A DNA stretch of 64,000 nt from CADEED01 sp035765415 (lineage in GTDB: Bacteria > Pseudomonadota > Gammaproteobacteria > Steroidobacterales > Steroidobacteraceae), in NCBI GenBank assembly GCA_035765415.1, contig DASTXR010000097.1, positions 1 through 64,000 on the forward strand. The letters run 5' to 3'. The stretch's first letter is position 1; each line of letters starts with the position of its first letter. The notes beneath the pieces were generated by a model, which searched no databases, had not been told where the DNA came from, and saw only the letters and a list, made by a program, of their open reading frames with translations. The translations under genes were made by a program, and so were the position numbers. Below are positions 35,208 to 43,654 of this stretch, one piece after another.

Positions 35208-36063
35208 CCTGTTGCCCAAGACCGAGGCCGCGATCGAGCGAGCGGGTTTCCTCAGCGAAGCGCTGGACGCCGAGCTCACGGTGCTGCACGCGGTGAGTCC
35301 GGAGGCAGCCGAGGGCGGCACGCTCGAGCAACGCCTGCGCCGCACCAGCGCGCGCCTGGCCACTCGAACTTCCGCGCCGGCCTGGCGATGGGAATCCCGC
35401 GCCGACATTTCGGTGCGGTGCGGGCGCCCCGCGCGGGTCGTGCTCGACACGGCATATCGCCAGGATGCGCGGCTGGTCATCCTCGGGCCGCATCGCGCGA
35501 ATGCATTTGTGGATGCGGTCAGCGGCACCATCACCGAAAAGGTGCTGGGTGCCGCGGCCTGCCCGGTGTTGATCGCGCGCCAGGAGATCCCGGCCGGCTA
35601 TCGCCACGTGCTGGTCGCGCTCGACGGCTCGCCTCGATCGGCCCACGTGCTGCGCGAAGTCGAAGCGCTGGTCCTGGCGCAGGACAGCCTGGTGACGGCC
35701 ATGCACGCGCATGAGCCGGCGTACGAGAGCATGATGAACACCGTGGGCATCGGCGCCGAGAACATCGTCAAGTACGCATCGGATTCGCGCAAGCAGGCCA
35801 CGGAGAACATCCGCGCCGCGATCGCATCGAGCAGCCGGGACGCGCGCCGATACCAGGTGTCGATCGTCGAAATGCGGCCGGCCATGGCCATCCTGCGCGC
35901 GGTGGAAAGCCTGAAGCCCGACCTGCTGGTGCTGGACACGCGCGGCCACGGGAGGTTTCGCCGCGCCTTGTTAGGCAGCGTGGCGAGCGAAGTATTTAAC
36001 GCGGTGCAGTGTGACGTCCTGCTGGTGCCCGATCGCGTCACCCGCGAACGGATGGCCGCCTGA
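35185..36063 (+). CDS. Tandem universal stress protein (two UspA domains)
   Basis: The 292-residue protein contains two Usp folds. The first (about residues 1-135) opens MKLLCATDLLPKTEAAIERA. The second (about 140-290) opens HVLVALDGSPRSAHVLREVE. The second domain ends with the ATP-binding-type motif GHGRFRRALLGSVASEVF. Such proteins are expressed under starvation and redox stress. Translation starts inside rnk, 23 bases before its stop, which implies co-expression. A TTGTTAGG octamer lies at 35968. Confidence 0.93.
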   Translation: MKLLCATDLLPKTEAAIERAGFLSEALDAELTVLHAVSPEAAEGGTLEQRLRRTSARLATRTSAPAWRWESRADISVRCGRPARVVLDTAYRQDARLVILGPHRANAFVDAVSGTITEKVLGAAACPVLIARQEIPAGYRHVLVALDGSPRSAHVLREVEALVLAQDSLVTAMHAHEPAYESMMNTVGIGAENIVKYASDSRKQATENIRAAIASSSRDARRYQVSIVEMRPAMAILRAVESLKPDLLVLDTRGHGRFRRALLGSVASEVFNAVQCDVLLVPDRVTRERMAA

Positions 36064-36075
36064 GGCCGGGGAGGC

Positions 36076-36405
36076 TTAGAGGACGTCGTCCTCGCCGGTG
36101 ACGCCGCCTTCGCTTTCCCAGCGATTCACTTCCCAGACTTCTTCGCGGCTGAACTTCAGGCGCGCGCCGGCGCCGCCGCCGTTGTCGGCGATGAACACGA
36201 CGCCCGCGGCCTCGAGCGTCGCGCGCAGCCGGCGACGCGTGGTTTCATCGGCCGCGCGGAAACGCTTTTCGAAATCGGCGATGGTCTGGACGTCGATGGC
36301 GGCCGATTGCGAGAGCTGCGCCTGCGACCATTCGACGAGCGCACGGCCGGCGCGGCATTGCGCGGCGGTGAGGGCGGTGGGCGAGGTCATGATCGGCGTG
36401 CTCAT
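36076..36405 (-). CDS. Small XRE-type helix-turn-helix protein
   Basis: The 109-residue protein has an N-terminal helix-turn-helix of the XRE class (about residues 13-65; CRAGRALVEWSQAQLSQSAA followed by IADFEKRFR). Its C-terminal stretch reads LEAAGVVFIADNGGGAGARL, a tail shared by many small proteobacterial XRE proteins of unknown targets. It is convergent with the stress protein gene (12 bases apart). No toxin-like partner is next to it, so an antitoxin role is not supported. Confidence 0.8.
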   Translation of the reverse strand: MSTPIMTSPTALTAAQCRAGRALVEWSQAQLSQSAAIDVQTIADFEKRFRAADETTRRRLRATLEAAGVVFIADNGGGAGARLKFSREEVWEVNRWESEGGVTGEDDVL

Positions 36406-36436
36406 GGCGCGATCGTAGCAAACGTCGGGCGCGGGT

Positions 36437-37219
36437 CTACACCGCCTGGCGAAGCTGCTCGATCCGCTCCGTCACGTCGGTGGCGCGCAGCTTGGAGCCC
36501 AGCTTGAACTTGCGCTGCCGCAGCTCCTGCAGGATGTCGGTGATCTCCGCAGCGGAAGGCCGCAGCGGCGCGAGCGACTCCGCGAGCGGCGGAACGGCCG
36601 TCTTGAGTACGTAACGTCGCGCGCTGGTGACGATCTGCGACACGATGAGACCCAGGCCCAGCGCCAGGCCGACCAATGCCCCGCGCGTGGCGGCATTCTC
36701 GTTGTCCGCGCCGGCCACCAGGCGCACGAGGCTGCCGATGGCCCACAGCAGCGGCACGAACGCACCCACCGCCAGCCAGACTCGCCCGTCGACCTGCGTC
36801 GACGAGAGCTTCTGCTGCACGGCCTGCGCGACCACGCCAAAGGGTTCGCGCATGCGCGTCCGTCGCTCGGCCGGCGTCAGCAGTGAAGGGTTGTCGCGCA
36901 CCTTGCGTTCGCGCTCGATGACCTCGCGGTACACCGTGTAGTAGTTGGGGAAGGTTTCGCTGATCAGCTCGTTTCCCGGGCGGGACTCTTTCGCCATGCC
37001 GCTGTACCTGTCCGGTACCGCTTCGAACGCGGTGTTGCACGACTGGCAGGTGCGCTCGTAGCCCACGAGAGCGCCCTGGCCGAAGCTGATGTAATACACG
37101 TGCGAGGCGGAGCCGACCCGCTTGACCTCAAACGCGCGCAGATCACGACAGACGGCGCAGTAATCGGCCACGAAGCCGAGCTTCTGCCGCTTGATGGTCT
37201 TGCCCCAGACGATGAACAT
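36437..37219 (-). CDS. Conserved membrane protein with two CxxC motifs, function unknown
   Basis: I do not recognise this 260-residue protein. From the start at 37219 (preceded by GGGAGGGCGGC) it reads MFIVWGKTIKRQKLGFVADYC. Two CxxC pairs (YCAVCRD near residue 20 and TCQSCNT near residue 57) suggest an N-terminal zinc ribbon. Two hydrophobic helices follow (VWLAVGAFVPLLWAIGSLVR and GALVGLALGLGLIVSQIV), then a charged C-terminal tail. The layout suggests a membrane-anchored zinc-ribbon protein with cytoplasmic ends. A longer start at 37321 would add 34 residues of low-complexity sequence. Confidence 0.7.
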   Translation of the reverse strand: MFIVWGKTIKRQKLGFVADYCAVCRDLRAFEVKRVGSASHVYYISFGQGALVGYERTCQSCNTAFEAVPDRYSGMAKESRPGNELISETFPNYYTVYREVIERERKVRDNPSLLTPAERRTRMREPFGVVAQAVQQKLSSTQVDGRVWLAVGAFVPLLWAIGSLVRLVAGADNENAATRGALVGLALGLGLIVSQIVTSARRYVLKTAVPPLAESLAPLRPSAAEITDILQELRQRKFKLGSKLRATDVTERIEQLRQAV

Positions 37220-37323
37220 GCCGCCCTCCCGAGCGCATTTGAACCGGCCGTAGTCTATTGGCGGGCGATCGGGCGAAGGTCTACTTGCGTCGCAATTACG
37301 TCGTGTATTAGATGGAGGCACAC

Positions 37324-38364
37324 ATGAAATTCCGCAAACTGGGAAACACGGGTTTGATCGTCTCGGAGATGTGCCTCGGCGCCATGACGTTCGGCAGCGG
37401 CGAGGGCATGTGGGCCACGGTGGCGGGCGTGAGCGAGGAGGGTGTCACCGACCTCATCAAGACCGCGTTCGATCGCGGCATCAACTTCATCGACACCGCG
37501 GATTTCTACTCGAACGGGCAATCCGAGGTGGTTACGGGCAATGCGCTCAGGAAGCTGGACCTGCCGCGCGATTCCTATGTGCTGGCCACCAAGGTGCTGC
37601 TGCGCATGGGTCCCGGACATAACCAGATCGGGCTGTCGCGTGCGCACATAATGCAGGGCGTGGACGCGAGCCTCAAACGGCTGCAGCAGGATCACATCGA
37701 CCTCTACCAGATCCACGGCCGCGACCCGTTCACGCCGATGGAGGAGACGCTGGACGCGCTGGACGACTGCGTGCGCGCGGGCAAGGTGCGTTACATCGGC
37801 CTGTGCAATCTGTCGGCCTGGGAAATCATGAAATCCCAGTGGATCTCGGACAAGAAAAACCTCGCGCGCTTCGAAAGCCTGCAGATGTATTACTCGGTGG
37901 CCGGACGCGACATCGAACGCGAGATCGTGCCGCTGGCGAAGGATCAGAACCTGGCGATCATGCCCTGGAGTCCGCTGGCCGGCGGATTGCTGTCGGGCAA
38001 GTTCTCCCGGGAGAACGAGAAGCCGGAGGGCGCTCGCCGCGCCACGCTCAACTTCCCGCCCGTGGACCGCGAGCGCGCATTCAATGTCATCGACGTGATG
38101 CGGCCCATCGCCGCGGACCATCTCGTCTCGGTCGCGCAGGTGGCGTTGGCCTGGCTGCTGGCGCAGGCGCACGTCACTTCGGTGATCATCGGCGCCAAGA
38201 ACCAGGAGCAACTGCTCGACAACATCGGCGCCACCGAACTCGAGTTGAGCCCCGAGCAGATCCGGGCGATCACGATTGCTTCTGCGCTGCCGAATGAATA
38301 TCCCCAGTGGATGCTTGCGCGGCAGTCGTCCGACCGGTTGGAGCAGATCAACGGCACGGTGTGA
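37324..38364 (+). CDS. Aldo/keto reductase
   Basis: This 346-residue NADPH-dependent reductase of the (beta/alpha)8 aldo/keto reductase family has the catalytic tetrad Asp and Tyr in FIDTADFYSNG, Lys in YVLATKVLL and His in LYQIHGRDP. The C-terminal cofactor-binding segment SVIIGAKNQEQLLDNI is intact. The start at 37324 follows GGAGGCACAC. The next two genes are xylB and xylA, starting 50 bases downstream, so a role with pentoses or other sugars is plausible but unproven. Confidence 0.92.
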   Translation: MKFRKLGNTGLIVSEMCLGAMTFGSGEGMWATVAGVSEEGVTDLIKTAFDRGINFIDTADFYSNGQSEVVTGNALRKLDLPRDSYVLATKVLLRMGPGHNQIGLSRAHIMQGVDASLKRLQQDHIDLYQIHGRDPFTPMEETLDALDDCVRAGKVRYIGLCNLSAWEIMKSQWISDKKNLARFESLQMYYSVAGRDIEREIVPLAKDQNLAIMPWSPLAGGLLSGKFSRENEKPEGARRATLNFPPVDRERAFNVIDVMRPIAADHLVSVAQVALAWLLAQAHVTSVIIGAKNQEQLLDNIGATELELSPEQIRAITIASALPNEYPQWMLARQSSDRLEQINGTV

Positions 38365-38414
38365 TTCCGTGGCATTTCTGGTAGCGTTACCGCCGCCAAT
38401 TTTCAGGGGGGCGG

Positions 38415-39869
38415 ATGTATCTAGGCATCGATATCGGCACGTCCAGTGTCAAAGCCGTGCTGGTCGACGACCAAGACACGGTGGTCGAACAGGCCTCGGC
38501 ACCGCTCAACGTTTCCCGCCCGCACGCCGGATGGTCTGAACAGAATCCCGCTGACTGGTGGAGCGCCACCAACGCCGCCGTCAAGGCACTGCCAGCGGAC
38601 CTTCGCAAGGCTGTGAAAGCCGTCGGCCTGTCCGGGCAGATGCACGGCGCCACGCTGCTGGACGCCAACGACAAGCCATTGCGTCCTGCGATCCTCTGGA
38701 ACGATGGCCGCAGCGAAAAGCAGTGCGCCACGCTCGAGAAGGCGGAGCCGCGCGCCCGCGAGATCAGCGGCAACATCGCGATGCCGGGGTTCACGGCGCC
38801 CAAGCTCGTCTGGGTGCGCGAGAACGAGCCTGCGGTGTTCAAGGAGACGCGCAGCGTCCTGCTGCCGAAGGCTTACGTCCGCATGCTCATGACTGGCGAG
38901 AAGGTCGAAGAGATGTCGGACGCCGCGGGCACGCTGTGGCTCGACGTGGGCAAGCGCCGATGGTCGCCGGAGATGCTGGCCGCCACGGGCCTCGATGAGT
39001 CGCACATGCCGCGCCTCGTGGAAGGTTCTGACCCGTCGGGCACGTTGCTCAAGTCGGTGGCCGCGGACTGGGGCATGGACGCTGTACCGGTGGCCGGCGG
39101 CGGCGGCGACAACGCGGCCGGCGCCGCGGGCATCGGTGTCATCAAACCGGGCGATGCGTTCCTGTCGCTGGGCACATCGGGCGTGCTGTTCCTGGTCACG
39201 CCGAAGTTCCTGCCGAATCCCGCCAGGGCCGTGCACGCGTTCTGCCACTGCCTGCCGGGCGTGTGGCATCAGATGAGCGTGATGCTGAGCGCGGCCTCGT
39301 GCGTCGACTGGGCCGTGAAGCTCACCGGCACGAAAGACGCCGCGGAGCTGCTGTCGAAGGTGGAAGCGCGTGGCGCGCTCGATGGCCCCGAGATTTTCCT
39401 TCCCTACCTTTCGGGCGAACGCACACCCCACAACGACCCGCAGGCGCGCGGCGTGCTGTTCGGCCTCAATCACGATTCGGATGCAGCGGCCATCGGCCAG
39501 GCGGTGCTCGAAGGCGTCGCCTTCGCATTTGCCGATGGTCTCGATGGGCTCGTCGAAGCCGGAGCCACCATCGACAGGATTTCGGTGATCGGCGGCGGCG
39601 CACGCTCCATGTGGTGGGGCGGGGTGCTGGCCGCGGCGCTCAAGCGGCCGCTCATTTACCGCGATGCCTCGGAAGTCGGCCCGGCGCTTGGCGCTGCCAG
39701 ACTCGCCCGACTGGCCAAGACGCGCGAACGGGCGGAGGATGTCTGCCGTCCGCCGCCGGTGCGCGTGGTCATCGAACCCAACACCCGCGATATCGAGCAA
39801 CTGGCGCCCAAGCGCCGTGCCTTTTCCCAGATTTATCAGGACCTTCGTCCAAGATTCCGAGGAGTTTGA
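38415..39869 (+). CDS. xylB: Xylulokinase
   Basis: This FGGY-family kinase of 484 residues phosphorylates D-xylulose to xylulose-5-phosphate. It opens MYLGIDIGTSSVKAVLVDD and has the HAGWSEQNP and GLSGQMHGA motifs (about residues 35 and 74) specific to xylulokinases. The C-terminal ATP site GGGARSMWWGG lies near residue 394. AGGGGGGCGG precedes the ATG. xylA begins two bases after its stop codon, forming a xylose catabolic pair. Confidence 0.95.
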   Translation: MYLGIDIGTSSVKAVLVDDQDTVVEQASAPLNVSRPHAGWSEQNPADWWSATNAAVKALPADLRKAVKAVGLSGQMHGATLLDANDKPLRPAILWNDGRSEKQCATLEKAEPRAREISGNIAMPGFTAPKLVWVRENEPAVFKETRSVLLPKAYVRMLMTGEKVEEMSDAAGTLWLDVGKRRWSPEMLAATGLDESHMPRLVEGSDPSGTLLKSVAADWGMDAVPVAGGGGDNAAGAAGIGVIKPGDAFLSLGTSGVLFLVTPKFLPNPARAVHAFCHCLPGVWHQMSVMLSAASCVDWAVKLTGTKDAAELLSKVEARGALDGPEIFLPYLSGERTPHNDPQARGVLFGLNHDSDAAAIGQAVLEGVAFAFADGLDGLVEAGATIDRISVIGGGARSMWWGGVLAAALKRPLIYRDASEVGPALGAARLARLAKTRERAEDVCRPPPVRVVIEPNTRDIEQLAPKRRAFSQIYQDLRPRFRGV

Positions 39870-39871
39870 CC

Positions 39872-41212
39872 ATGTCGAGCGCACAACCATTGCCAACCCC
39901 CACTTCCTATTTCGGAAGCGTCGCGCCCATCAAGTTCGAAGGCCCGAAGTCGGACAATCCGCTGGCTTTCCGCTACTACAACAAGGACCAGATCGTCCTT
40001 GGCAAGCGCATGGAAGACCTGCTGCGTCCCGCCGTCTGCTACTGGCATTCGTTCGCGTGGAACGGTCACGACATCTTCGGCCAGGGCACGTTCGACCGGC
40101 CCTGGAATGCCGGCGTGATGGACCAGTCGGCTGCCTGGATGAAGATGGATGCGGCCTTCGATTTCTTCACCCGCCTGGGCACGCCGTTCTACTGCTTCCA
40201 CGACGTGGACGCGATGCCGACCGCGTCGAACATCAAGGAACACGTCGCCAATCTCGCCGCGACCATCGACCGCCTCGAGAAGAAGCAGGCCGAGACCGGC
40301 ATCAAGCTGCTGTGGGGCACGGCCAACCTGTTCTCGCATCCGCGCTACATGGGCGGCGCGTCGACGAATCCGGACCCGGATGTGTGGGCGTTCGCGGCCA
40401 CGCAGGTTCGCCATTGCATGGACGCCACCAAGCGCCTCGGCGGTGCTAACTACGTGCTGTGGGGCGGCCGCGAAGGTTACGACACGCTGCTCAACACCAG
40501 CCTCAAGCACGAGCTCGCCAACTTCGGCCGCTTCCTGCAACTCGTGGTCGAGCACAAGCACAAGATCGGCTTCAAGGGCACCATCCTCATCGAGCCCAAG
40601 CCGCACGAGCCCACCAAGCATCAATACGACTTCGACACCGCGACCGTGTACGGCTTCCTCAAGAAGAACGGCCTCGAGAACGAAGTGAAGGTGAACATCG
40701 AGGCCAACCACGCCACGCTCGCGGGCCACAGCTTCGACCACGAAATCGCGATGGCCGATGCGCTCGGCATCTTCGGCTCCATCGACATCAATCGCGGCGA
40801 TCCGCAGAACGGCTGGGATACCGACCAGTTCCACAACGATCCGCTCGACATGACGCTCGCGATGTATCGCATCCTGAAGGCCGGCGGCTTCACCACCGGT
40901 GGCTTCAACTTCGATGCGAAGGTGCGCCGCCAGTCCATCGATCCGGCCGACATGTTCTACGGCCACGTCGGTGGCCTCGATCTGCTGGCGCGCACGCTGC
41001 TGTCGGCGGCGGCGCTCATCGAACACGGCGGCATCGACAAGTTCGTCGAGCAGCGTTACGCGAAGTGGGCGGGTGAAGCGGGCCAGAAGATCTACGCGAA
41101 GGGCGCATCTCTCGAGTCCATTTCCGATGCGGCGGTGGCGGCGAACATCAATCCGAAGCCGCAGTCGGGACGCCAGGAATATCTCGAAAACCTGGTCAAC
41201 CGGTTCGTCTAG
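39872..41212 (+). CDS. xylA: Xylose isomerase
   Basis: The 446-residue class II xylose isomerase converts D-xylose to D-xylulose and often also D-glucose to fructose. The active site is complete: WHSFAWNGHD (catalytic His), VLWGGREGYDTLLN, EPKPHEPTKHQYD (metal ligands), NHATLAGHSFDHE and IDINRGDPQNGWDTDQF. The ATG at 39872 follows GAGGAG and lies two bases after xylB. The open frame further upstream is a shadow of xylB. No copy of the starch-locus operator precedes the pair. Confidence 0.97.
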   Translation: MSSAQPLPTPTSYFGSVAPIKFEGPKSDNPLAFRYYNKDQIVLGKRMEDLLRPAVCYWHSFAWNGHDIFGQGTFDRPWNAGVMDQSAAWMKMDAAFDFFTRLGTPFYCFHDVDAMPTASNIKEHVANLAATIDRLEKKQAETGIKLLWGTANLFSHPRYMGGASTNPDPDVWAFAATQVRHCMDATKRLGGANYVLWGGREGYDTLLNTSLKHELANFGRFLQLVVEHKHKIGFKGTILIEPKPHEPTKHQYDFDTATVYGFLKKNGLENEVKVNIEANHATLAGHSFDHEIAMADALGIFGSIDINRGDPQNGWDTDQFHNDPLDMTLAMYRILKAGGFTTGGFNFDAKVRRQSIDPADMFYGHVGGLDLLARTLLSAAALIEHGGIDKFVEQRYAKWAGEAGQKIYAKGASLESISDAAVAANINPKPQSGRQEYLENLVNRFV

Positions 41213-41230
41213 GTGAGCCTGTCGCACACG

Positions 41231-41779
41231 ATGTCGCGGGTCTGCCGGCCGGCAGTTTTTCTGGCTCTTGCATTCGCGACATCGTGGGTGGCGGCCGCGC
41301 CTGCGGCAAAGACATCGAAGGTCGTGAGAGTGGGCAAAGCCTCGGTGGCGCTCGACTGGTCGCCGGGCTGGCAACTCGATCCCAATACCGCGGCGCTGCC
41401 GCCCGAAAGCGCTGCGTTCAACACGGCGGATGCGACGAAGATGCGTGCGCTGTTGAGCACCGGACCGATGCGCGAGGAGATCAGCACCGACGCCGGCATC
41501 CGCGCGATCGCGAGCGACATGGCCGTGAAGCTCGAGGGCCAGAGCGTGGAGAAGAAGATCGAGGTCCAGCGGGTCGAGGGTGAACACGCGCGCGGGTACT
41601 ACGTGTGCGCCACCGACCGCGCGCCGAAGGCGCGCGAATACAAGTACATGTGCCAGGGCCTGGTCAGTGTCGATGGGACGCCCATCGTGTTCACTCTCCT
41701 GTACAACGACCCCGGCAAGATCGAGGCCGACAAGGTCATCGCGGCCATGAAGACTATGCAGCTTTCCGCGAAAACCTGA
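41231..41779 (+). CDS. Exported protein of unknown function
   Basis: I do not recognise the family. The product is about 182 residues from the ATG at 41231, with a signal peptide (MSRVCRPAVFLALAFATSWV, cleavage near VAA-AP). The mature part is a small soluble protein with beta-strand-like repeats, two cysteines that could form a disulfide (YYVCATDR and YMCQG) and an alpha-helical end. A GTG at 41213, directly after the xylA stop, would add six residues and would make it the last gene of the xyl unit. Its position between xylA and the first starch operator does not define a role. Confidence 0.65.
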   Translation: MSRVCRPAVFLALAFATSWVAAAPAAKTSKVVRVGKASVALDWSPGWQLDPNTAALPPESAAFNTADATKMRALLSTGPMREEISTDAGIRAIASDMAVKLEGQSVEKKIEVQRVEGEHARGYYVCATDRAPKAREYKYMCQGLVSVDGTPIVFTLLYNDPGKIEADKVIAAMKTMQLSAKT

Positions 41780-41783
41780 AGTC

Positions 41784-41795
41784 GCATACGTATGC
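41784..41795. promoter_or_regulatory. Predicted LacI/MalI-type operator before the GH13-GH97-MFS unit
   Basis: GCATACGTATGC is a perfect 12-base palindrome ending 59 bases before the GH13 start at 41855. It is the fully symmetric variant of the site found seven more times in this locus (core ATACGTAT). A TAGAGT -10-like hexamer follows at 41822-41827, so a repressor bound here would lie just upstream of, or over, the promoter. Confidence 0.72.
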
Positions 41796-41854
41796 ATCGC
41801 GGCGCGGGAGCCGCATTGCAGTAGAGTTCGCCAACTCGAACGGGTGGGGGAACG

Positions 41855-43654
41855 ATGCGGCGACATCTCGCGTGGCTGGTGCTTTGTCTTGTCACTTCCA
41901 TCTCCTGGGCCGCGCCGGATTTTCGCGCCCGCCCTCCCGAAGACGAAATCGTCTATTTCGTGCTTCCCGATCGCTTCGAGAACGGGGACACCGCCAATGA
42001 CAATGGCGGCCTCGAAGGCGGGCGACTAGCCACCGGGTTCGATCCGGCGCACAAGGGCTTCTATCACGGGGGCGACCTCAAGGGCCTGATCGCGCGCCTC
42101 GACTACATCCAGGGCCTGGGCGCCACGGCCATCTGGCTGGGGCCTATATATAAGAATAAGCCGGTGCAGGGAGGCCCCGGGCAGGAAACCGCGGGTTATC
42201 ACGGTTACTGGATTACGGACTTCCTGAGCGTCGATCCGCATTTCGGCAGTGATGCCGACATGCGCGCGTTCGTGGCCGCGGCGCACGGGCGCGGCATGAA
42301 GGTCTATCTCGACATCATCACCAACCACACCGCGGACGTGATCCAGTATCGCGAGTGTGCCGGCGCTGCCTGCCCGTATCGCTCCAAGGGTGACTATCCC
42401 TATTCGCGCAAGGGCGGCGTCCAGGGGGCGGCCATCAATGCCGGTTTCGCCGGCGACGGGATACGCACGGCCGGCAATTTCGCGAACCTGACGCGCGATG
42501 ACTTCGCCTACACGCCTTTCGTGTTGCCCGCGGAAGCCGGCGTGAAATCGCCTGCGTGGCTGAACTCCACTATCTACTACCACAATCGCGGCAATTCGGA
42601 TTTCTGGGGCGAGAGCTCGTTGTTCGGCGACTTCGTCGGCCTCGACGATCTCATGACCGAGAACCCGCGCGTGGTGCAGGGTTTCATCGACATCTACGGC
42701 GAGTGGATCGATCGCTACCGCATCGATGGGTTTCGCATCGACACCGCGCGCCACGTGAACCCGGAGTTCTGGCAATCCTTCGCGCCCGCCATGCTGAAGC
42801 GCGCGCGCGCGCGCGGCATTCCGAATTTCCACGTGTTCGGCGAAGTGGCCGCGGATGGCGTGGACGTGGCGCAGCTCGCGCGGCACACGCGCGTCGACAA
42901 GATCCCCTCGGTGCTGGACTTCGGTTTCGCCGGCGCGGTCAACAAGGTGCTGGCGGGCAGCGAAGGCACGTCGGTGCTGGCGCGGCTGTACCAGGACGAT
43001 GGTCTCTACGAAGGCGGGGCGCCGGCGGCATTGCGCCTGCCTACCTTCACCGGCAACCATGATTTCGGGCGGCTCGCGTGGATCATTCGCACCGCGCGCC
43101 CGGGTGCGAGCGACGACGAGATGCTCAGGCGCGTGATGTTGTCGAACGCGCTGCTGTTCCTGCTGCGCGGCGTGCCGGTGGTGTACTACGGCGACGAGCA
43201 GGGCTTCGTGGGCCACGGCATCGACCAGGATTCGCGCCAGGACATGTTCGCGAGCCGCGTGCCGAGTTACAACGACCAGCGGTTGTTAGGCACCAGCAGC
43301 ACCACGGCGGTTGCGAACTTCAATCGCGGGCACCCGTTGTATGCGCAGATCGCGGGCCTCGCGAAGCTGCGGCAGGAGCACGTGGCGCTGCGGCGTGGCC
43401 GCCAGGTGGTGCGGGCGCACGGCAAGACGCCGGGATTGTTCGCCGCCTCGCGCATCAGCAGCGATGGTCGCGAGATCGTCGTGGCGTTCAACACATCCAC
43501 GGAGCCTGCGCAGGCGCACATCGAAGTGGAGCCGGGTTCGAAGGCATTCAAATCCTTGCACGGCGCCTGCGCGGCCAGCGCGAGCGCGCCGGGCAGTCTC
43601 AGGGTCGAGGTGCCGCCGTTGAGCTACCTCGTCTGCGAAGGTACGGCGCAATGA
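41855..43654 (+). CDS. Exported GH13 alpha-amylase family glycoside hydrolase
   Basis: The 599-residue enzyme hydrolyses alpha-1,4-glucans or cyclodextrins. It has a signal peptide (MRRHLAWLVLCLVTSISWA). The four GH13 regions are present: DIITNHTADV, GFRIDTARHV (nucleophile Asp), VFGEVAAD (acid/base Glu) and TGNHDFGR (stabiliser Asp). Cys115-type CAGAACPYRS residues may form a disulfide. The N-terminal YFVLPDRFENGD resembles cyclomaltodextrinase-like and CGTase-like amylases of Xanthomonas-type mal loci. It overlaps the GH97 gene as ATGA and is preceded by an operator, so it heads the GH13-GH97-MFS operon. Confidence 0.92.
   Translation: MRRHLAWLVLCLVTSISWAAPDFRARPPEDEIVYFVLPDRFENGDTANDNGGLEGGRLATGFDPAHKGFYHGGDLKGLIARLDYIQGLGATAIWLGPIYKNKPVQGGPGQETAGYHGYWITDFLSVDPHFGSDADMRAFVAAAHGRGMKVYLDIITNHTADVIQYRECAGAACPYRSKGDYPYSRKGGVQGAAINAGFAGDGIRTAGNFANLTRDDFAYTPFVLPAEAGVKSPAWLNSTIYYHNRGNSDFWGESSLFGDFVGLDDLMTENPRVVQGFIDIYGEWIDRYRIDGFRIDTARHVNPEFWQSFAPAMLKRARARGIPNFHVFGEVAADGVDVAQLARHTRVDKIPSVLDFGFAGAVNKVLAGSEGTSVLARLYQDDGLYEGGAPAALRLPTFTGNHDFGRLAWIIRTARPGASDDEMLRRVMLSNALLFLLRGVPVVYYGDEQGFVGHGIDQDSRQDMFASRVPSYNDQRLLGTSSTTAVANFNRGHPLYAQIAGLAKLRQEHVALRRGRQVVRAHGKTPGLFAASRISSDGREIVVAFNTSTEPAQAHIEVEPGSKAFKSLHGACAASASAPGSLRVEVPPLSYLVCEGTAQ

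Noticed and set aside
36076..36405. Small XRE gene as the antitoxin of a toxin-antitoxin pair.
   Set aside because: Neither neighbour is a small toxin-like protein, and the gene lies convergent to a stress protein.
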